NCBI GenBank assembly: GCA_946122785.1
Contig: CAMGYJ010000006.1
Coordinates: 65,101,676 to 65,165,675, forward strand
Direction: 5' to 3'
Source of the DNA: Linum tenue
Lineage: Eukaryota; Streptophyta; Magnoliopsida; Malpighiales; Linaceae
Length of the DNA: 64,000 nt
In this document: piece by piece, positions 40,405-52,249 of the stretch
How positions within the stretch are numbered: the stretch's first letter is position 1
How the letters are laid out: each line of letters starts with the position of its first letter
Program-made: the position numbers and the translations under genes
The notes under the pieces: generated by a model
The model's input: the letters and a program-made list of their open reading frames with translations, nothing else
What the model was told of the DNA's origin: nothing
Database searches by the model: none

Positions 40405-43400
40405 TCAATTCATGAGAACCTAGAGATTGGTAATAAAAGTTGGGAGTGAACTTCCATCAGAATTGTCAATTTATACCAACAAAAAGCATGCCAAGTAATT
40501 GCATTTCAAAAATAATCAAGGACCTACTGTTCAGTCTATGGGCAGAATGAACCAATAAACCAGATTTGAACCATCTCACTTAAGAGTTTGATACTTTAGG
40601 CCATTTGGTTTCCACTCAATGGAAAAGCCAATTAACAGGGGACAATCCAGCTTAGGCCTCAAAAGAATGACAGGGTACCTAACAGAAACAAGGATCAGAT
40701 TCTCAATTCAAATAAAGAGAGACCTACAGCCCCCCCATTAAGCAAACTGAGGGCCTATTTCCTAATTAGGGAGGCAAAAATTCTGCTTTCTTCAAACACC
40801 CCACGTGAAACACCAACCGTTTACACACGGTGAAGAAAACTTAACATGGGGGAAAGTATACTGGAGGTGGAGGACCATTAACACCCTTCTTAAATCATTA
40901 ATAAAAAGGGGGAGGAGAATCTAACGAAGATGGTATTTCAACTTTCAAGAGAGAGAGAGAGAGAGAGGCAAATGACGAGGACAGAAGAACAAAGTGAGAA
41001 ACTTGAAATCCACGCGAATCAAAAGACTAGAGAGATACAGAACTATTTAACTAACTTGCTCAAAGGGAAATGCTTTCCCTTCCCATTCTGCAAAAAAATG
41101 AAGCAGGGGCTGCACAGTGACAGGCAGTAAAGAGGACAGAACTTAGTTTATCCATTTCAATAGCAGCTAGTGGGCTTGAAGCCATTCGAGCAGAAAGTGA
41201 AATTAGTGGCGAGTTTAGGATTGGGGAGGAAGTGCTTAGCTACCCAACTAAAGACTAACCTTTAGGCGGCTGAAGTCTGACGAACCAATCACAGAACCCA
41301 GGTGTGTGATTTTTAATGCTTCATCGAGTGGGGAAATGGGCAACCAGAAAGTTTGTGGCAAGTGTGAAAGGAAGGAAGGAGAGGAAAGTGGTGGGGAAGG
41401 GGATGTGGTAAAGAATTATTAGAGATCAAAGCTTTGAGCTAGCAAAGGGCTGCGGCCTGCGGCGACAAGACAAAATGGAGTAGTTGGAGTTGAAGAATCA
41501 CGTGCAGAGGTCTGCAGAATAGAATAGATGCAGGAGGGAAGAGAAAAGGATGGATTCAATCTGGTTTTGGTTTGAGTTTAAGCGTGACAATAGATTAATA
41601 ATGGACTTATAATGACAAAACAGCCTTCCTGGGTCCCGACATTTTGACATGACAAAATGATGGGAGAATATGCTGTTCCTTTTTCTTATTAGGAAGAAGA
41701 AAAAAACACATTCAAGATGATGAGTGTGTCAAATCACCTAAATACCTGAATTGTATTGTTACGTGTACTGAATACATTATTTTTTATGGTGTCATTTTGG
41801 AAGGAGGAAAGTTTAAAGTGATTAGCCTAACAATTTCATTAATTTGTTTATTTTATTGTGATAATGCTAACAATTAAATGATGATATACTTTAACTTAGA
41901 TGATGGTCATCATATGACAAACACAGAAGAAGAAAAAGAAGAAGTAGAATAATTTAGCTAAAGATGTGTTTGTGCATATTGTATAATTTTAAAATGAAGG
42001 AAAATCACAAATAGTTATCAATTGTTTTTAGTAACTTTTGTCAATGGGTGGGAGATGATTACCACGATGATCATCTCATGTCAACCGCCTACAAATGCCA
42101 AGTTAATGATGATGCTCTTAGTAATTATCGTGATAAGGATTTTGTCGACTCATTTTCGGCCTCACTAGTAGTATATTAATGTACTAACCTAGGAAATTGA
42201 TTAGTTTATTAGGGATGACTTAGGTAATCATGTGGAATATATAGATTTACACGAAGAGACATTTCGTATTCATTGAATCAGTTAAAAGTTAGGAGGAGCT
42301 CGATCATCGACATTATATATCAAGAATCCAAGATTAGAGAAGAAAAAAAGAGAATGAGCAAGAAATCATAATGATTTCCTATAAGACTTGGATAATAAAT
42401 TATGTAACGATACCTTTTTTGGATGAATGTAACGATACCTAATCAAGCATAAACTACACAAGCTAATCATACACAAATGCAATCTAGTCCTAATACTATT
42501 ACAACCTTAAAAAGTGATCTTGTCTAGTCTTTGTCTGAATCATAATCAAAGCGATTATGATTCTTATCAGAGATAACTAGAGCTTCCGCAGTCTCGCAAA
42601 TGAGGGTTGTAACTTGTAAGTCTGGTCCTATATATCCACTGATCCGGTTCGATCCAACCGTGAGGATCTAGCTAGGTCAGTTTTGATACACGATCAGTTT
42701 AGAGTCACGTCATCTTTTGACCATATAAGGTACTAAATTGTAATAACTAGTGATTTGAAATTGGGAGAGGATAGCTGGATAGGGTACCAACAGATTTGAC
42801 ATGTTTGTAAAGTTTTAAAGTTCAGGTACTATAAGCAAAAATATAAAGGTACTAAAACATAATTTAACCACAAAAATTTTAACCCATTTGCAAAAACAAA
42901 AAGTACTAATCGTAATTAAAAACAAATATGGGTACCAAAATGTCATTTTAAAAAAATCAGCTTGTTAATTGATTTGAGCTAACCCGCTGACTCAGTCTGA
43001 CCTGACCTTTCCCGAACGAATCAAAACATGATCAAAGAGGAAACAGGTGATGGACGGGTAATTTCTATAAATTACTGGTTAGACAGGGTTCTTAATGGTC
43101 AGTAAGGGAATTTCTGCTGGTTTCAGGCAGCCCTAATAATGATTCCTATGCCTACGAATGGTTCCTACCAAAAGTAGTTTGTCGGAGCAAAACTTCCGCC
43201 CGTTTCACCGCTCCGGGATCAGATCGCCGGAAACGGACATCTGAGCTACAGAGTCCGATGATAATATGGGGTCGAAGCTTATAGATGTAATGGCCGCTAC
43301 GCACGACCCTACTGCATGCTCATCAACTGGGTCCTAGTTTCAGGCCTACAGCGACCTTTTCTTCCTTTAGCGCCAACCCCATATTTCTTCCCTTAGCGCC

Positions 43401-43491
43401 AACCCCAATCCCCAACTGTGCTTCAAAGCGAAGCAGACGATCAGTCTCTATACATATCCGAAACCAATTAACAAATCCCTCCCCAGATGTG
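40405..43491. other. Divergent spacer between GLR and BAHD genes
   Basis: Holds the GLR promoter and 5' UTR (with a GA microsatellite at 40950-40968) and AT-rich sequence. Around 42640-43140 there is a decayed repeat with GGTACTAAA/GGTACCAA words and an end TTTCAGGCAGCCCTAA that looks like a hAT terminus. No gene is supported. Confidence 0.5.
40950..40968. repeat. GA microsatellite in GLR upstream region
   Basis: About nine GA units; on the transcribed strand it is a CT tract, frequent in plant 5' leaders. Confidence 0.85.
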
Positions 43492-43498
43492 TATAAAT
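43492..43498 (+). promoter_or_regulatory. Probable TATA box of BAHD gene
   Basis: TATAAAT, 59 bases before the start codon. Confidence 0.55.
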
Positions 43499-43556
43499 CA
43501 ACAGTTGAATCGATCCCCCAAGATTCACCCACCAGACAGTAATTAATAAACTGATC

Positions 43557-45738
43557 ATGGAATCACTTACCGTGACAAGGCACGCTCGCACTCTGGTTCA
43601 GCCATTTCGCCGAACACCTTCCGGGCGTCTCGACCTCTCCTTCATAGACAGCCTGCCCGTGCTCCGATGCAACGCACGTACCCTCCACGTGTTCAGACGT
43701 GGCGGCGCCGAAGCCGCCGCCGTCATTCGAGAAGCCCTGTCGAAGGCGCTCGTCACTTACTACCCTCTCGCCGGAAGGCTCGAACAGCTGGAAACCCTCC
43801 TGGTCGATTGCTCGGCGGAAGGAGTGTGGTTCGTCGAGGCGTCCGCCGACGGTTCCGTCACTCTCGACGATGTCAATTGCTTCGACGACAATGTCGAGTC
43901 CATTCCTTATGATCGTCTGCTCCCCGACGGCGGAGCTGAACAGGGAGCGAGGGGACGGGAGCCCCTTGTTCAGATGCAGGCAACTATTTTTGTCTTTACC
44001 GGGAGGAAAATATTTCAAGAGATTATGCATTTTAGTTTTTATAACATTTCGGGGCTTGGTATTAAATTGAATGAGTAATTTTTTAAAATCCTAGTTCCAA
44101 TTTTTTCTTCAATTTTTTCTTGAAACAATTTTAGAGAGAAAACTTAGAAAATTTTATGTAAATTTACTCATACTCGTGTTCGTGTATGTGGTATCATCAA
44201 TTTCTTATGCAATTACAATCTCTTTTACCAATCATTCTTTTTCGTGCAATTTTTATTCAAATTTTGTTTTAAACACTTTAACACAAATAGCATCGCTAGA
44301 AAAAAATTAATAAAAAAAAAGCTTGGTGGCACCTTAAGAGACATAACATCTAATTCAGATATATTTGCAGTTATTCATGTAAATTTATGTTTATCCATGT
44401 CATACTAGTGTGTATTCACATAATAGACTAATAGTGGTAGTTATTCACGGTCATAATTATTCACGCAAACATGCATTTATTTACACATATTATTATTAAT
44501 TCACGTCATTGTAAAATCAAAATTTTAAAATAGATGTAATTGCGTAGATTATGATTAATATAACTCGTGCTTATAGAAACTTAAATATTCAAATTTAATT
44601 CACAAAATATTAAAAATATTTTATTAGAGAGAAAAAAAAAAGTTTACAATTTCATTTGGCGTGAACAATCATAACTCTATTTTACATAATATCACACTAT
44701 GTAAAAAATTACCAAATTACGTAAGCAAAATTGAGTGAATTAATTGTTGTGGTTCTTTCATATTCACCAATCCTTTTGTCGTCGAAATTTTAATCATAAG
44801 GAATTGCTCGTAAATACATTAGGCCCGCGTTCGTTTTATGTGAAATCTCAACTTTTTTACACGTGTAGGTCACCAAGTTCGCCTGCGGCGGATTCGTGAT
44901 CGGGCTCATATTCTGCCACGCCATCTGCGACGGCCTCGGCGCCGCCCAGTTCCTGAGCGCCGTAGGCGAGATCGCCAGAGGGATCGACTCCAACCGCCTC
45001 TCCGCCGCCCCTGTCTGGCGCCGAGACTTCTTCCCACAGAAACCCAATCCCTCATCCGCCTCACTCGCCCCGCCGCCGCCTCTCCCCCCAATCCCTAATT
45101 ACAACCTGCAGCAGGCCAACATCGACATCCCAATCGACGAAATCAACCGCGCCAAAATTCAATTCCACGCCTCCACGGGTGGGAAAACCTGCTCCACCTT
45201 CGAGGCCGTCGCCGCCAGCCTCTGGAAGCACAGATCCGCCGCGATAGATCTGGATCCGAGCGTGGAGGTGCAGCTCGTCTTCTTCGCGAACTGCCGCCAG
45301 CTGGTGGAGCCCCCGCTCCCCGACGGTTTCTACGGGAACTGCTTCTTCCCGGTGAAGGTGACCGCCTCGATCGGCGCACTGGCGGCGGTGGCGGTGGCCG
45401 GAGCGATCGAATTGATTCAGGAAGCGAAGGGGAGGTTGAGGGCAGAGTTTGAGAAATACGTGAAGGGAGAGGAAGGGGAAGAAGATCCTTTTGCGCCGCC
45501 GCTGGTGTACACGACTCTGTTCATATCGGAGTGGGGGAGGCTGGGGTTCAACGGCGTTGACTACGGGTGGGGCCCGCCGGCGAACGTGGTCCCGATTCAG
45601 GGGTCGGGGATTATACCGGTCGGGATCGTCGGGTGGCTGCCGCTGCCGAGGAAGGGCGTCCGGCTGATGACGTGGTGCGTTGAGGAAGCTCATCGCCCCG
45701 GTTTGATCCGTCGTATGGCCGCGATGGAAATTGAATAA
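43557..45738 (+). CDS. BAHD acyltransferase with a GC-AG intron
   Basis: Acyl-CoA-dependent O- or N-acyltransferase of the BAHD family, a cytosolic enzyme of specialised metabolism or cell-wall acylation. Two exons, 43557-43979 and 44869-45738, 430 residues, the usual family length. The catalytic HXXXDG is HAICDG at residues 158-163; the structural DFGWG motif is DYGWG at 372-376. The start MESLTVTRHARTLVQP with LDLSFIDSLPVLRCNARTLHVFR and SKALVTYYPLAGRL resembles acyl-transferase-4-like members, but the acyl donor and acceptor cannot be inferred. The intron starts GCAACT after CAG and ends GTGTAG; no GT donor keeps the frame. Exons are GC-rich with many G/C-ending codons, unlike the AT-rich intron. 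The intron (43980-44868) is otherwise featureless. Confidence 0.9.
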
Positions 45739-46329
45739 CAAGCTTTGGTTTGCTTTTGCTTTTTCTTTGTATTGTCCCGGACCGATGATGAAGATTGAAG
45801 AGAATAAAACTGTAAAAGTCAACAAAAGGATTGATTTGAACGTGGCGGTTTTCTTCAATTTCCGGCCACAAGTATTGGGCTTGGGCTGGGGCCGCGATTG
45901 CGGCCCATTTATAGTTTCAACGGCAGGGCCCACAAAGTTTGATCCTTAGCCAGATTGGTCCAATAGCAAACGGCCACGTTTCGTTCCAGGGAATCTAAGG
46001 TTGCTTTTTTTTTATAACTGACACGCCTACCCTACAGCTCCTCTTCCCGGGAAAAAGTAAAGGTGGGAAAAAGAGAAAAGGGCGCGTTCGTGGCTAGCCG
46101 CTAGTTGGGAAGATCTCTAGTTTTTAGATCCAACGGTTGGGATGCCATGGCGGTACCTATCAGCCGGACTAATAATAAAAATCCTATTTATTCAATGCAT
46201 ATTTGGAGGGAAGAAGAATAATACGTACGGTCTTTGGGGTCAACTATAGGTTTTTACAATCATAAACTACCACGTGCCCCTTGCCCCCATGGAGACATTT
46301 TCAATCAATATATATTGTGTGAAAAACTA
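45739..46329. other. BAHD 3' region and spacer
   Basis: The first part is the BAHD 3' UTR. No further gene or repeat that I can support before the LINE target duplication. Confidence 0.5.
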
Positions 46330-46342
46330 AAAACATAATCAT
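46330..46342. repeat. LINE target-site duplication, left copy
   Basis: AAAACATAATCAT, identical to 56551-56563 on the other side of the LINE, and followed by a G and seven T, the complement of a short poly(A) tail. Confidence 0.85.
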
Positions 46343-46387
46343 GTTTTTTTATGGTTAATCAAAAATGTATTTAAGCCCGGGGATGTG

Positions 46388-47768
46388 TGACACGCTAAAA
46401 CACAACACCTAACAATGGCCAAGTGTAATCAATGAAAGGGACTGCAGTATAATGGCACAAGTAATAAATATCGAATCCACGGGTCTCTAGAGTTACTATT
46501 ACTCAGCTTCAGTTCATTATCTAGCAAACTAGATTAAGGATTGATTTATAAACTACTCTACTGACTACTCTACTAATTACAAGTTAGGAACTCACTTAGG
46601 TATGATTCCCCCTAGCTCCTCAATTAGGTCCAAGTTGCAATTACCTTTGGTTGATCTACTGTTGATTAAACTGCGGAAGATCCTAAATTAGCTTGGAATC
46701 TCTTAAGTTGACCAAGCCCTCTCAGACAGAATACCCGACAGGCGACTATCCTTCACCGGGATAGACTGCTAAGGCGATTCACACAGATCTCCACTACTGG
46801 AATGAATTCCAGTACAAAGCAGTGAATTGATTGACTCTCGCACAACCAATTCACTACTATCAATCAAGGAAGCTCTCTTAACCTAATCAGATTCTATCTA
46901 TCATAGGTTAAAGCATAAATCAAGAGAATTTGATCAAGATTCAATTGACTCAATAAATCATGCATCAATCGATAATAATCAAACAATATAGCATCCAAAA
47001 CTTCATAAAAGAAAGATCCTAACACATGGAACTAGGGTTCCTCAAAACCTAAGTGAAGGGAAGTTACTCCATAGAGAAGAGAGAGACTGCAGAAATCTGA
47101 TCTAGATCTTCAATCTCCATCTCCAAGCTTAATTCCCGAGCTCCAATGGCCAAGAAATCCTCCAAAATAGCTCCAAGAATGTTCCCAAGTCGCTCTCTCT
47201 CTAGGGTTCGTCCCTTGGGTGTTTGGGAACCAAAAACCCCGCTCTCCCCTTTTCTTTTGCTGAAAATCGGGTTTTAAACAGAAATTCCCGATCACGCGGC
47301 CAGGCCACACTGCCGTGTGGCTTTTCCAGCTGCCCGTGTGAAGGCTCGGTGATTTCCACACGGCCACGACCCACACGGCCGTGTGGAGTTCCTGGATGTC
47401 CGTGTGGCTTACCCAGCCTCTGTTTAATGCTTCATTTCTCCCTCGTCCGGACTCCGAATCAGTCGCCGTTTGATCCCAGACGCTCGTAGTCTCGTCCTCT
47501 TTCTTTTCATGACAAAATTCCATGATTATTTGTCCATAATATGAGGTAGAAGTCCATTATTCCTCAGGTCATGCTCGTGTTTCTTCTCCCGAATTGCCAA
47601 ATGATCTCCGATTGACTTGAAACTTGTGCCTATGCTTCAATTTACATGATAGGACCTGAAATGTGACAAAGGAACACAACCTAGCGTAAAATATTCCAAG
47701 AAAGCAGAAACTCAAGCCAAAATGATCAAGAAACGAGGGTGCAAACATGTGCAAATCCGATGTTATCA
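46388..47768 (-). mobile_element. 3' LTR (1381 bp) of the nested element
   Basis: TGACACGCTAAAAC...GATGTTATCA. Equal in length to the other LTR and differing from it at roughly 30 positions by eye, about 2 percent. On the minus strand it lies downstream of a polypurine tract (47769-47785). Contains copies of a CACGGCCGTGTGG palindromic motif. Confidence 0.93.
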
Positions 47769-47785
47769 AATTCCCCCACACTTAA
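47769..47785 (-). other. Polypurine tract of the nested LTR element
   Basis: Minus-strand TAAGTGTGGGGGAATT directly before the 3' LTR; primes plus-strand DNA synthesis. Confidence 0.75.
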
Positions 47786-49161
47786 CCGTTTGCTTGTCCC
47801 CAAGCAAACCTAATCAAACCAATGCAGCTCTCCAGACCTCTATAGCAACAAACAACCCCGATCATCGGTAGAGGATTTCCTAGATCATATAGCAGCTTAC
47901 GAGGTCAACTGGTCTTCTAAGACGTCCCCTATCTCTCTCAATGCGAGTACTAGACTCAAGCCAGGATCATGAGAAGAAGTTGAAGTAAGACAGCCAGTTC
48001 ATGGATAAAGGAACTCACACCATTCACAACCAAGGACTCGTTGTACCGGGGTGCTCTTTCACTTCATTTCACCGTTGGAACCCCTTTTTGCACTTTTATT
48101 TACATTTCTTTTTCTCTCTTTTTTTCTTCATTCACTTGGCGGGGGTTCCAACTGCAGTCTTTTGCACGGTCGACCCTTATTAATCGAGCAAGAGCAATTT
48201 TTGTACATCTGGCGCTCGCCAAAGTACTTCTTTTAACTCCTTTTCCTCAACTCGTGTGGAGGGTCAATGAAATTAAGGGGTGTCGGAAGCTCTATCTGTG
48301 CCCTTAAAAAAACATCCTCAAGTAGGCAAACCGTTCGACGGGTGGAAGTTTTACTTGTACTAGAGACAGCTTAGCTTCACCTTGTAGGAGTACCCCACTA
48401 AGGATCACTAAAATCTCTTCCAAAACCCAATTTTGTGCAATGAACGGTGCCGCACACGTTGGGCTTACCCCATGTTTAAGATTTTTGATGATTTCGACAT
48501 GGAGGACCAAATGCTTTTCATTTGCCACATGAGGACCCTGTTCAATACACGAGTCCATAACACAATTCGAACAGAGTCCACATTACCACATGAATTCAAC
48601 GGTCTTAGCTCCACTAATTCACAAAATCAACTGACACAGCAGAGAGCTAGATAGGAAAAATCTTATACTTCAACATCCTCCATAGTGCTACACTTCCTCC
48701 CTAGGTTGCACATTACTACAGAGACTGTCAATTCAAAGCATACTGAGCAGACAATTTGCATGGAGAAACGTACTTGGAGTCCTCAAATTAAAAAATTTGG
48801 ACAGTGGACTAGGCTCCAAGCACACAAATAGCCCAACATTCACCCGCATACATAATCGAACATCCCCCCACACTTAAGCACGACATTGTCCTCAATGGAG
48901 GAAAGATAAGGAGGGTAGAACGAACGAAGTTACCAGATCAAGGGTGAATGATGATGGACGGGTCAGGCGGTGCATTCCAGGAAGAGAGAGTAATCAGAAC
49001 ACAAACACCACACAAAATCTCACAAAGGTTGAGTTATTGACTCTAAAATCAAATAACAAAACTGACTCAACCGAGGAGAAATAGAGAAAGAAATGCAAAC
49101 CGACTGGTTGGGTTGCCTCCCAACAAGCGCTTCTTTCACGTCGTGAGCCGGACGATGGCTC
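47786..49161 (-). other. 3' non-coding region of nested LTR element
   Basis: About 1.4 kb between the ORF stop and the polypurine tract. It contains a second CCCCCCACACTTAAGCACGAC block near 48864, similar to the one at the polypurine tract. An 84-codon minus frame at 48558-48304 shows no recognisable family. No pol-derived domain is seen. Confidence 0.5.
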
Positions 49162-50370
49162 CTAAGTTTCGGTCCATGCTAGAACCTCCTTGAAGTTGAG
49201 GTTCTCGTCAATGAGGTGGAGTCTCAAGTCACGAGCATGTGGTATGACTGGTGATGGAAGCTCGTGCACTTGATGCAGATGAAGCCTCCATCCTCGAGAC
49301 CTCTTCTTCTCTTCTCTCGTCTCATTGCCCCAAACCATATATGACAACATCGATTGACCACCATCGCGTCCACCAAGAGTGACCGATGTCGATGTGGCCT
49401 TGGTCTGGCAAAGAGACACTGCAAATGGGTCCTTGCTAAGCAGTTCCTCGAAGTTTGGTGGGGATATTACTTGTATTATAGGGCCGGTGCAAGCCTCTTC
49501 CACCTCAACTTCATCCTCAACCTGGACACCACTCGCTTCTTCAACCCCCCTTTCTTCTTCATGTGGTATCACCCCTGGGAAATGATCAAGAACTCCTCCT
49601 GCTTCACTTTCGTCATCCTCCACAACTTCTTTCTGCACCCTTTCTTGCTCTTCTTCTTCTAGCACAGATTGGAGAGCAAGTCTCCCTGTAATTTCTTCAA
49701 TGAGATCATCTTGCATCTCCTCGCTCGGGCCCAGCATGTTAGAGCAGAAATAAGGAAATGTGTGATATGCAACCAGAGGACTTTCCTGATCATGATTATC
49801 ATGGGAGTTCTCTGTGATAACTTCTGTATGCTCCTCAACATCCCCGTAGCCTTTGTCATCCTCCACCTCTTCTAGCGTGGTAGCAGAAAGGTGATCTTGA
49901 GTAAGATGTGAGCAAACTTGCTCCACCCACTCTGTTTGCTTCCCTGAGCGCTGAACCGTCTCCTCCATTTCATGGAGAAATGAGGGATCGGAAGGGGCAA
50001 GGGCTTTGATTTGAAGATCCATCTTGGAGCATGATCTCTCAGTGTCTCGAGCAAACTGCTCCACGAGAAGCCTTAATTGTTTGTTCGGATCTTCTAGTGA
50101 AGTGTAGCATGGCTCTGCAGAGTGGCCCGTGAAGGCCTCCATGGCTAACTCCAGCTCTGATGGCCCTTCTGGTTGTGGGAGAAAGTCTTCTTGGTAATGA
50201 GGTTGTTCTTTATATGCCCAGGGGTCTGATTGTTCTCCGTAGTAAGGGGGTTGGTACTGGAATCCGAATCCATAGTCTTCTCCTCCTTGATTGATCCAGG
50301 GAGTCGCGGGGTAATACCACTCGGACGGTGGTGGATACCCCCAATGGTTGGAGAAGCCATGAGGATCCAT
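49162..50370 (-). CDS. Sole protein of the nested LTR element, acidic 402-aa
   Basis: Uninterrupted frame of 402 codons starting about 110 bases after the primer-binding site, where gag normally begins. The N terminus is rich in Pro, Tyr, Trp and Gln (MDPHGFSNHWGYPPPSEWYY); the middle has a heptad-like segment (LRLLVEQFARDTERSCSKMDLQIKAL) and then a long Glu/Asp-rich region (residues about 165-300, for example EEEEQERVQKEVVEDDESEAGG). The C terminus is basic and ends HLIDENLNFKEVLAWTET. No zinc knuckle, no protease or RT motif. It may be a gag-derived protein of the Athila group that kept its N-terminal region, but I cannot confirm the family. The open frame in an element about 2 percent diverged between LTRs suggests recent or ongoing use. 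Confidence 0.7.
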   Translation of the reverse strand: MDPHGFSNHWGYPPPSEWYYPATPWINQGGEDYGFGFQYQPPYYGEQSDPWAYKEQPHYQEDFLPQPEGPSELELAMEAFTGHSAEPCYTSLEDPNKQLRLLVEQFARDTERSCSKMDLQIKALAPSDPSFLHEMEETVQRSGKQTEWVEQVCSHLTQDHLSATTLEEVEDDKGYGDVEEHTEVITENSHDNHDQESPLVAYHTFPYFCSNMLGPSEEMQDDLIEEITGRLALQSVLEEEEQERVQKEVVEDDESEAGGVLDHFPGVIPHEEERGVEEASGVQVEDEVEVEEACTGPIIQVISPPNFEELLSKDPFAVSLCQTKATSTSVTLGGRDGGQSMLSYMVWGNETREEKKRSRGWRLHLHQVHELPSPVIPHARDLRLHLIDENLNFKEVLAWTET

Positions 50371-50482
50371 GATTCAGATCTGGACCAACAAAAACAAAAA
50401 CACCCAAGTGAAAAGCAAGGGTGGAAAAGAAAAGAAAAACGCTAAAGTAACAAACTTCTGCCTTTCCTAATAATCTAGAAAG

Positions 50483-50500
50483 TCCCCGGCAACAGCGCCA
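50483..50500 (-). other. Primer-binding site of the nested LTR element
   Basis: Minus-strand TGGCGCTGTTGCCGGGGA, six bases from the 5' LTR. Close to the TGGCGCCGTTGCCGGGGA site typical of Athila-like plant gypsy elements. Confidence 0.85.
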
Positions 50501-50506
50501 AAAATT

Positions 50507-51887
50507 TGACACGCTAAAACACAACACCTAACAATGGCCAAGTGTAACCAATGAAAGGGACTGCAGTATAATGGCACAAGTAATAAATATCGAATCCACG
50601 GGTCTCTAGAGTTACTATTACCCAGCTTCAGTTCATTATCTAGCAAACTAGATTAAGGATTGATTTATAAACTACTCTACTGACTACTCTACTAATTACA
50701 AGTTGGGAACTCAGTTAGGTATGATTCCCCCTAGCTCCTCAATTAGGTCCAAGTTGCAATTACCTTTGGTTGATCTACTGTTGATTAAACTGCGGAAGAT
50801 CCTAAATTAGCTTGGAATCTCTTAAGCTGACCAAGCCCTCTCAGACAGAATACCCGGCAGGCGACTATCCTTCACCGGGATAGACTGTTAAGGCGATTCA
50901 CACGGATCTCCACTACCGGAATGAATTCCAGTACAAAGCAGTGAATTGATTGACTCTCGCACAACCAATTCACTACTATCAATTAAGGAAGCTCTCTTAA
51001 CCTAATCAGATTCTATCTATCATAGGTTAAAGAAGAAATCAAGAGAATTTGATCAAGATTCATTTGACTCAATAAATCATGCCTCAATCGATAATAATCA
51101 AACAATATAGCATCCAAAACTTCATACAAGAAAGATCCTAACACATGGAACTAGGGTTCCTCAAAACCTAAGTGAAGGGAAGTTACTCCATAGAGAAGAG
51201 AGAGACTGCAGAAATCTGATCTAGATCTTCAATCTCCATCTCCAAGCTTAATTCCCGAGCTCCAATGGCAAAGAAATCCTCCAAAATAGCTCCAAGAATG
51301 TTCCCAAGTCGCTCTCTCTCTAGGGTTCGTCCCTTGGGTGTTTGGGAACCAAAAACCCCGCTCTCCCCTTTCCTTTTGCTGAAAATCGGGTTTTAAACAG
51401 AAATTCCCGATCACGCGGCCAGACCACACGGCCGTGTGGCTTTCCCAGCTGCCCGTGTGAAGGCTCGGTGATTTCCACACGGCCACGACCCACATGGCCG
51501 TGTGGAGTTCCAGGATGCCTGTGTGGCTTACCCAACCTCTGTTTAATGCTTCATTTCTCCCTCGTCCGGACTCCGAATCAGTCGCCGTTTGATCCCAGAC
51601 GCTCGTAGTCTCGTCCTCTTTCTTTTCATGACAAAATTCCATGATTATTTGTCCATAATATGAGGTAGAAGTCCATTATTTCTCAGGTCATGCTCGTGTT
51701 TCTTCTCTCGAATTGCCAAATGATCTCCGATTGACTTGAAACTTGCGCCTATGCTTCAATTTACATGCTAGGACCTGAAATGTGACAAAGGGATACAACC
51801 TAGCGTAAAATAGTCCAAGAAAGCAGAAACTCAAGCCAAAATGATCAAGAAACGAGGGTGCAAACATGTGCAAATCCGATGTTATCA
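50507..51887 (-). mobile_element. 5' LTR (1381 bp) of the nested element
   Basis: Same ends as the 3' LTR. Includes the perfect 16-bp palindrome CCACACGGCCGTGTGG at 51424-51439 and further partial copies around 51475-51510. A 137-codon minus-strand frame is open in both LTRs, but its composition follows the palindromic motifs and I do not call it a gene. Confidence 0.93.
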
Positions 51888-52249
51888 ATGTGCAAACTCG
51901 CAACCTCTCTCTCAAAAAAGTACTTGTTCAACTACAATATATAGCACTAAACACACACTGAATAACCAAACACAAAAAAGCTAGCACTGTATACATTTTA
52001 TATAACTCCAAGTATCTTCTGTGTCTTCAACTGGAACTCATTCTGGCTGCTAGCAAAGATGGTAACTTCCTGCTTTATCTTCCTCACAATTTGAGCTTGC
52101 ATCTGCACCCCTCGCTCTCCATGAACTCTAGCACAACGCTCTTTCCAAATCATACTTATACCCATGACCCACAACACTCGCCCCACTACTGCTGCATCAG
52201 TAGGGAGGCTCCAGACATGCTCAGCCCATTGAAGTTGTGCTGCCCAGTC

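Larger units (their letters stand above)
46388..51887 (-). mobile_element. Non-autonomous gypsy-type LTR retrotransposon, one ORF only
   Basis: A 5.5-kb element with 1381-bp LTRs at both ends, a primer-binding site, a polypurine tract and the target duplication ATGTG (46383-46387 and 51888-51892). The internal part is only 2738 bp and encodes one protein (402 aa). No protease, reverse transcriptase, RNase H or integrase domain is present, so it must borrow pol from a relative. The primer-binding site is of the Athila/Tat gypsy type, which suggests the parent group. Confidence 0.9.

Noticed and set aside
43563..44030. 155-codon minus-strand frame opposite BAHD exon 1
   Set aside because: Shadow frame of a GC-rich exon; the BAHD reading has conserved motifs and splice structure.
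45061..45933. 290-codon minus-strand frame opposite BAHD exon 2
   Set aside because: Arg/Pro-rich antisense shadow caused by G/C-ending codons in the BAHD gene.
47110..47523. 137-codon minus-strand frame duplicated at 51229-51642
   Set aside because: It is the same LTR sequence twice; composition follows palindromic LTR motifs and no family is recognised.
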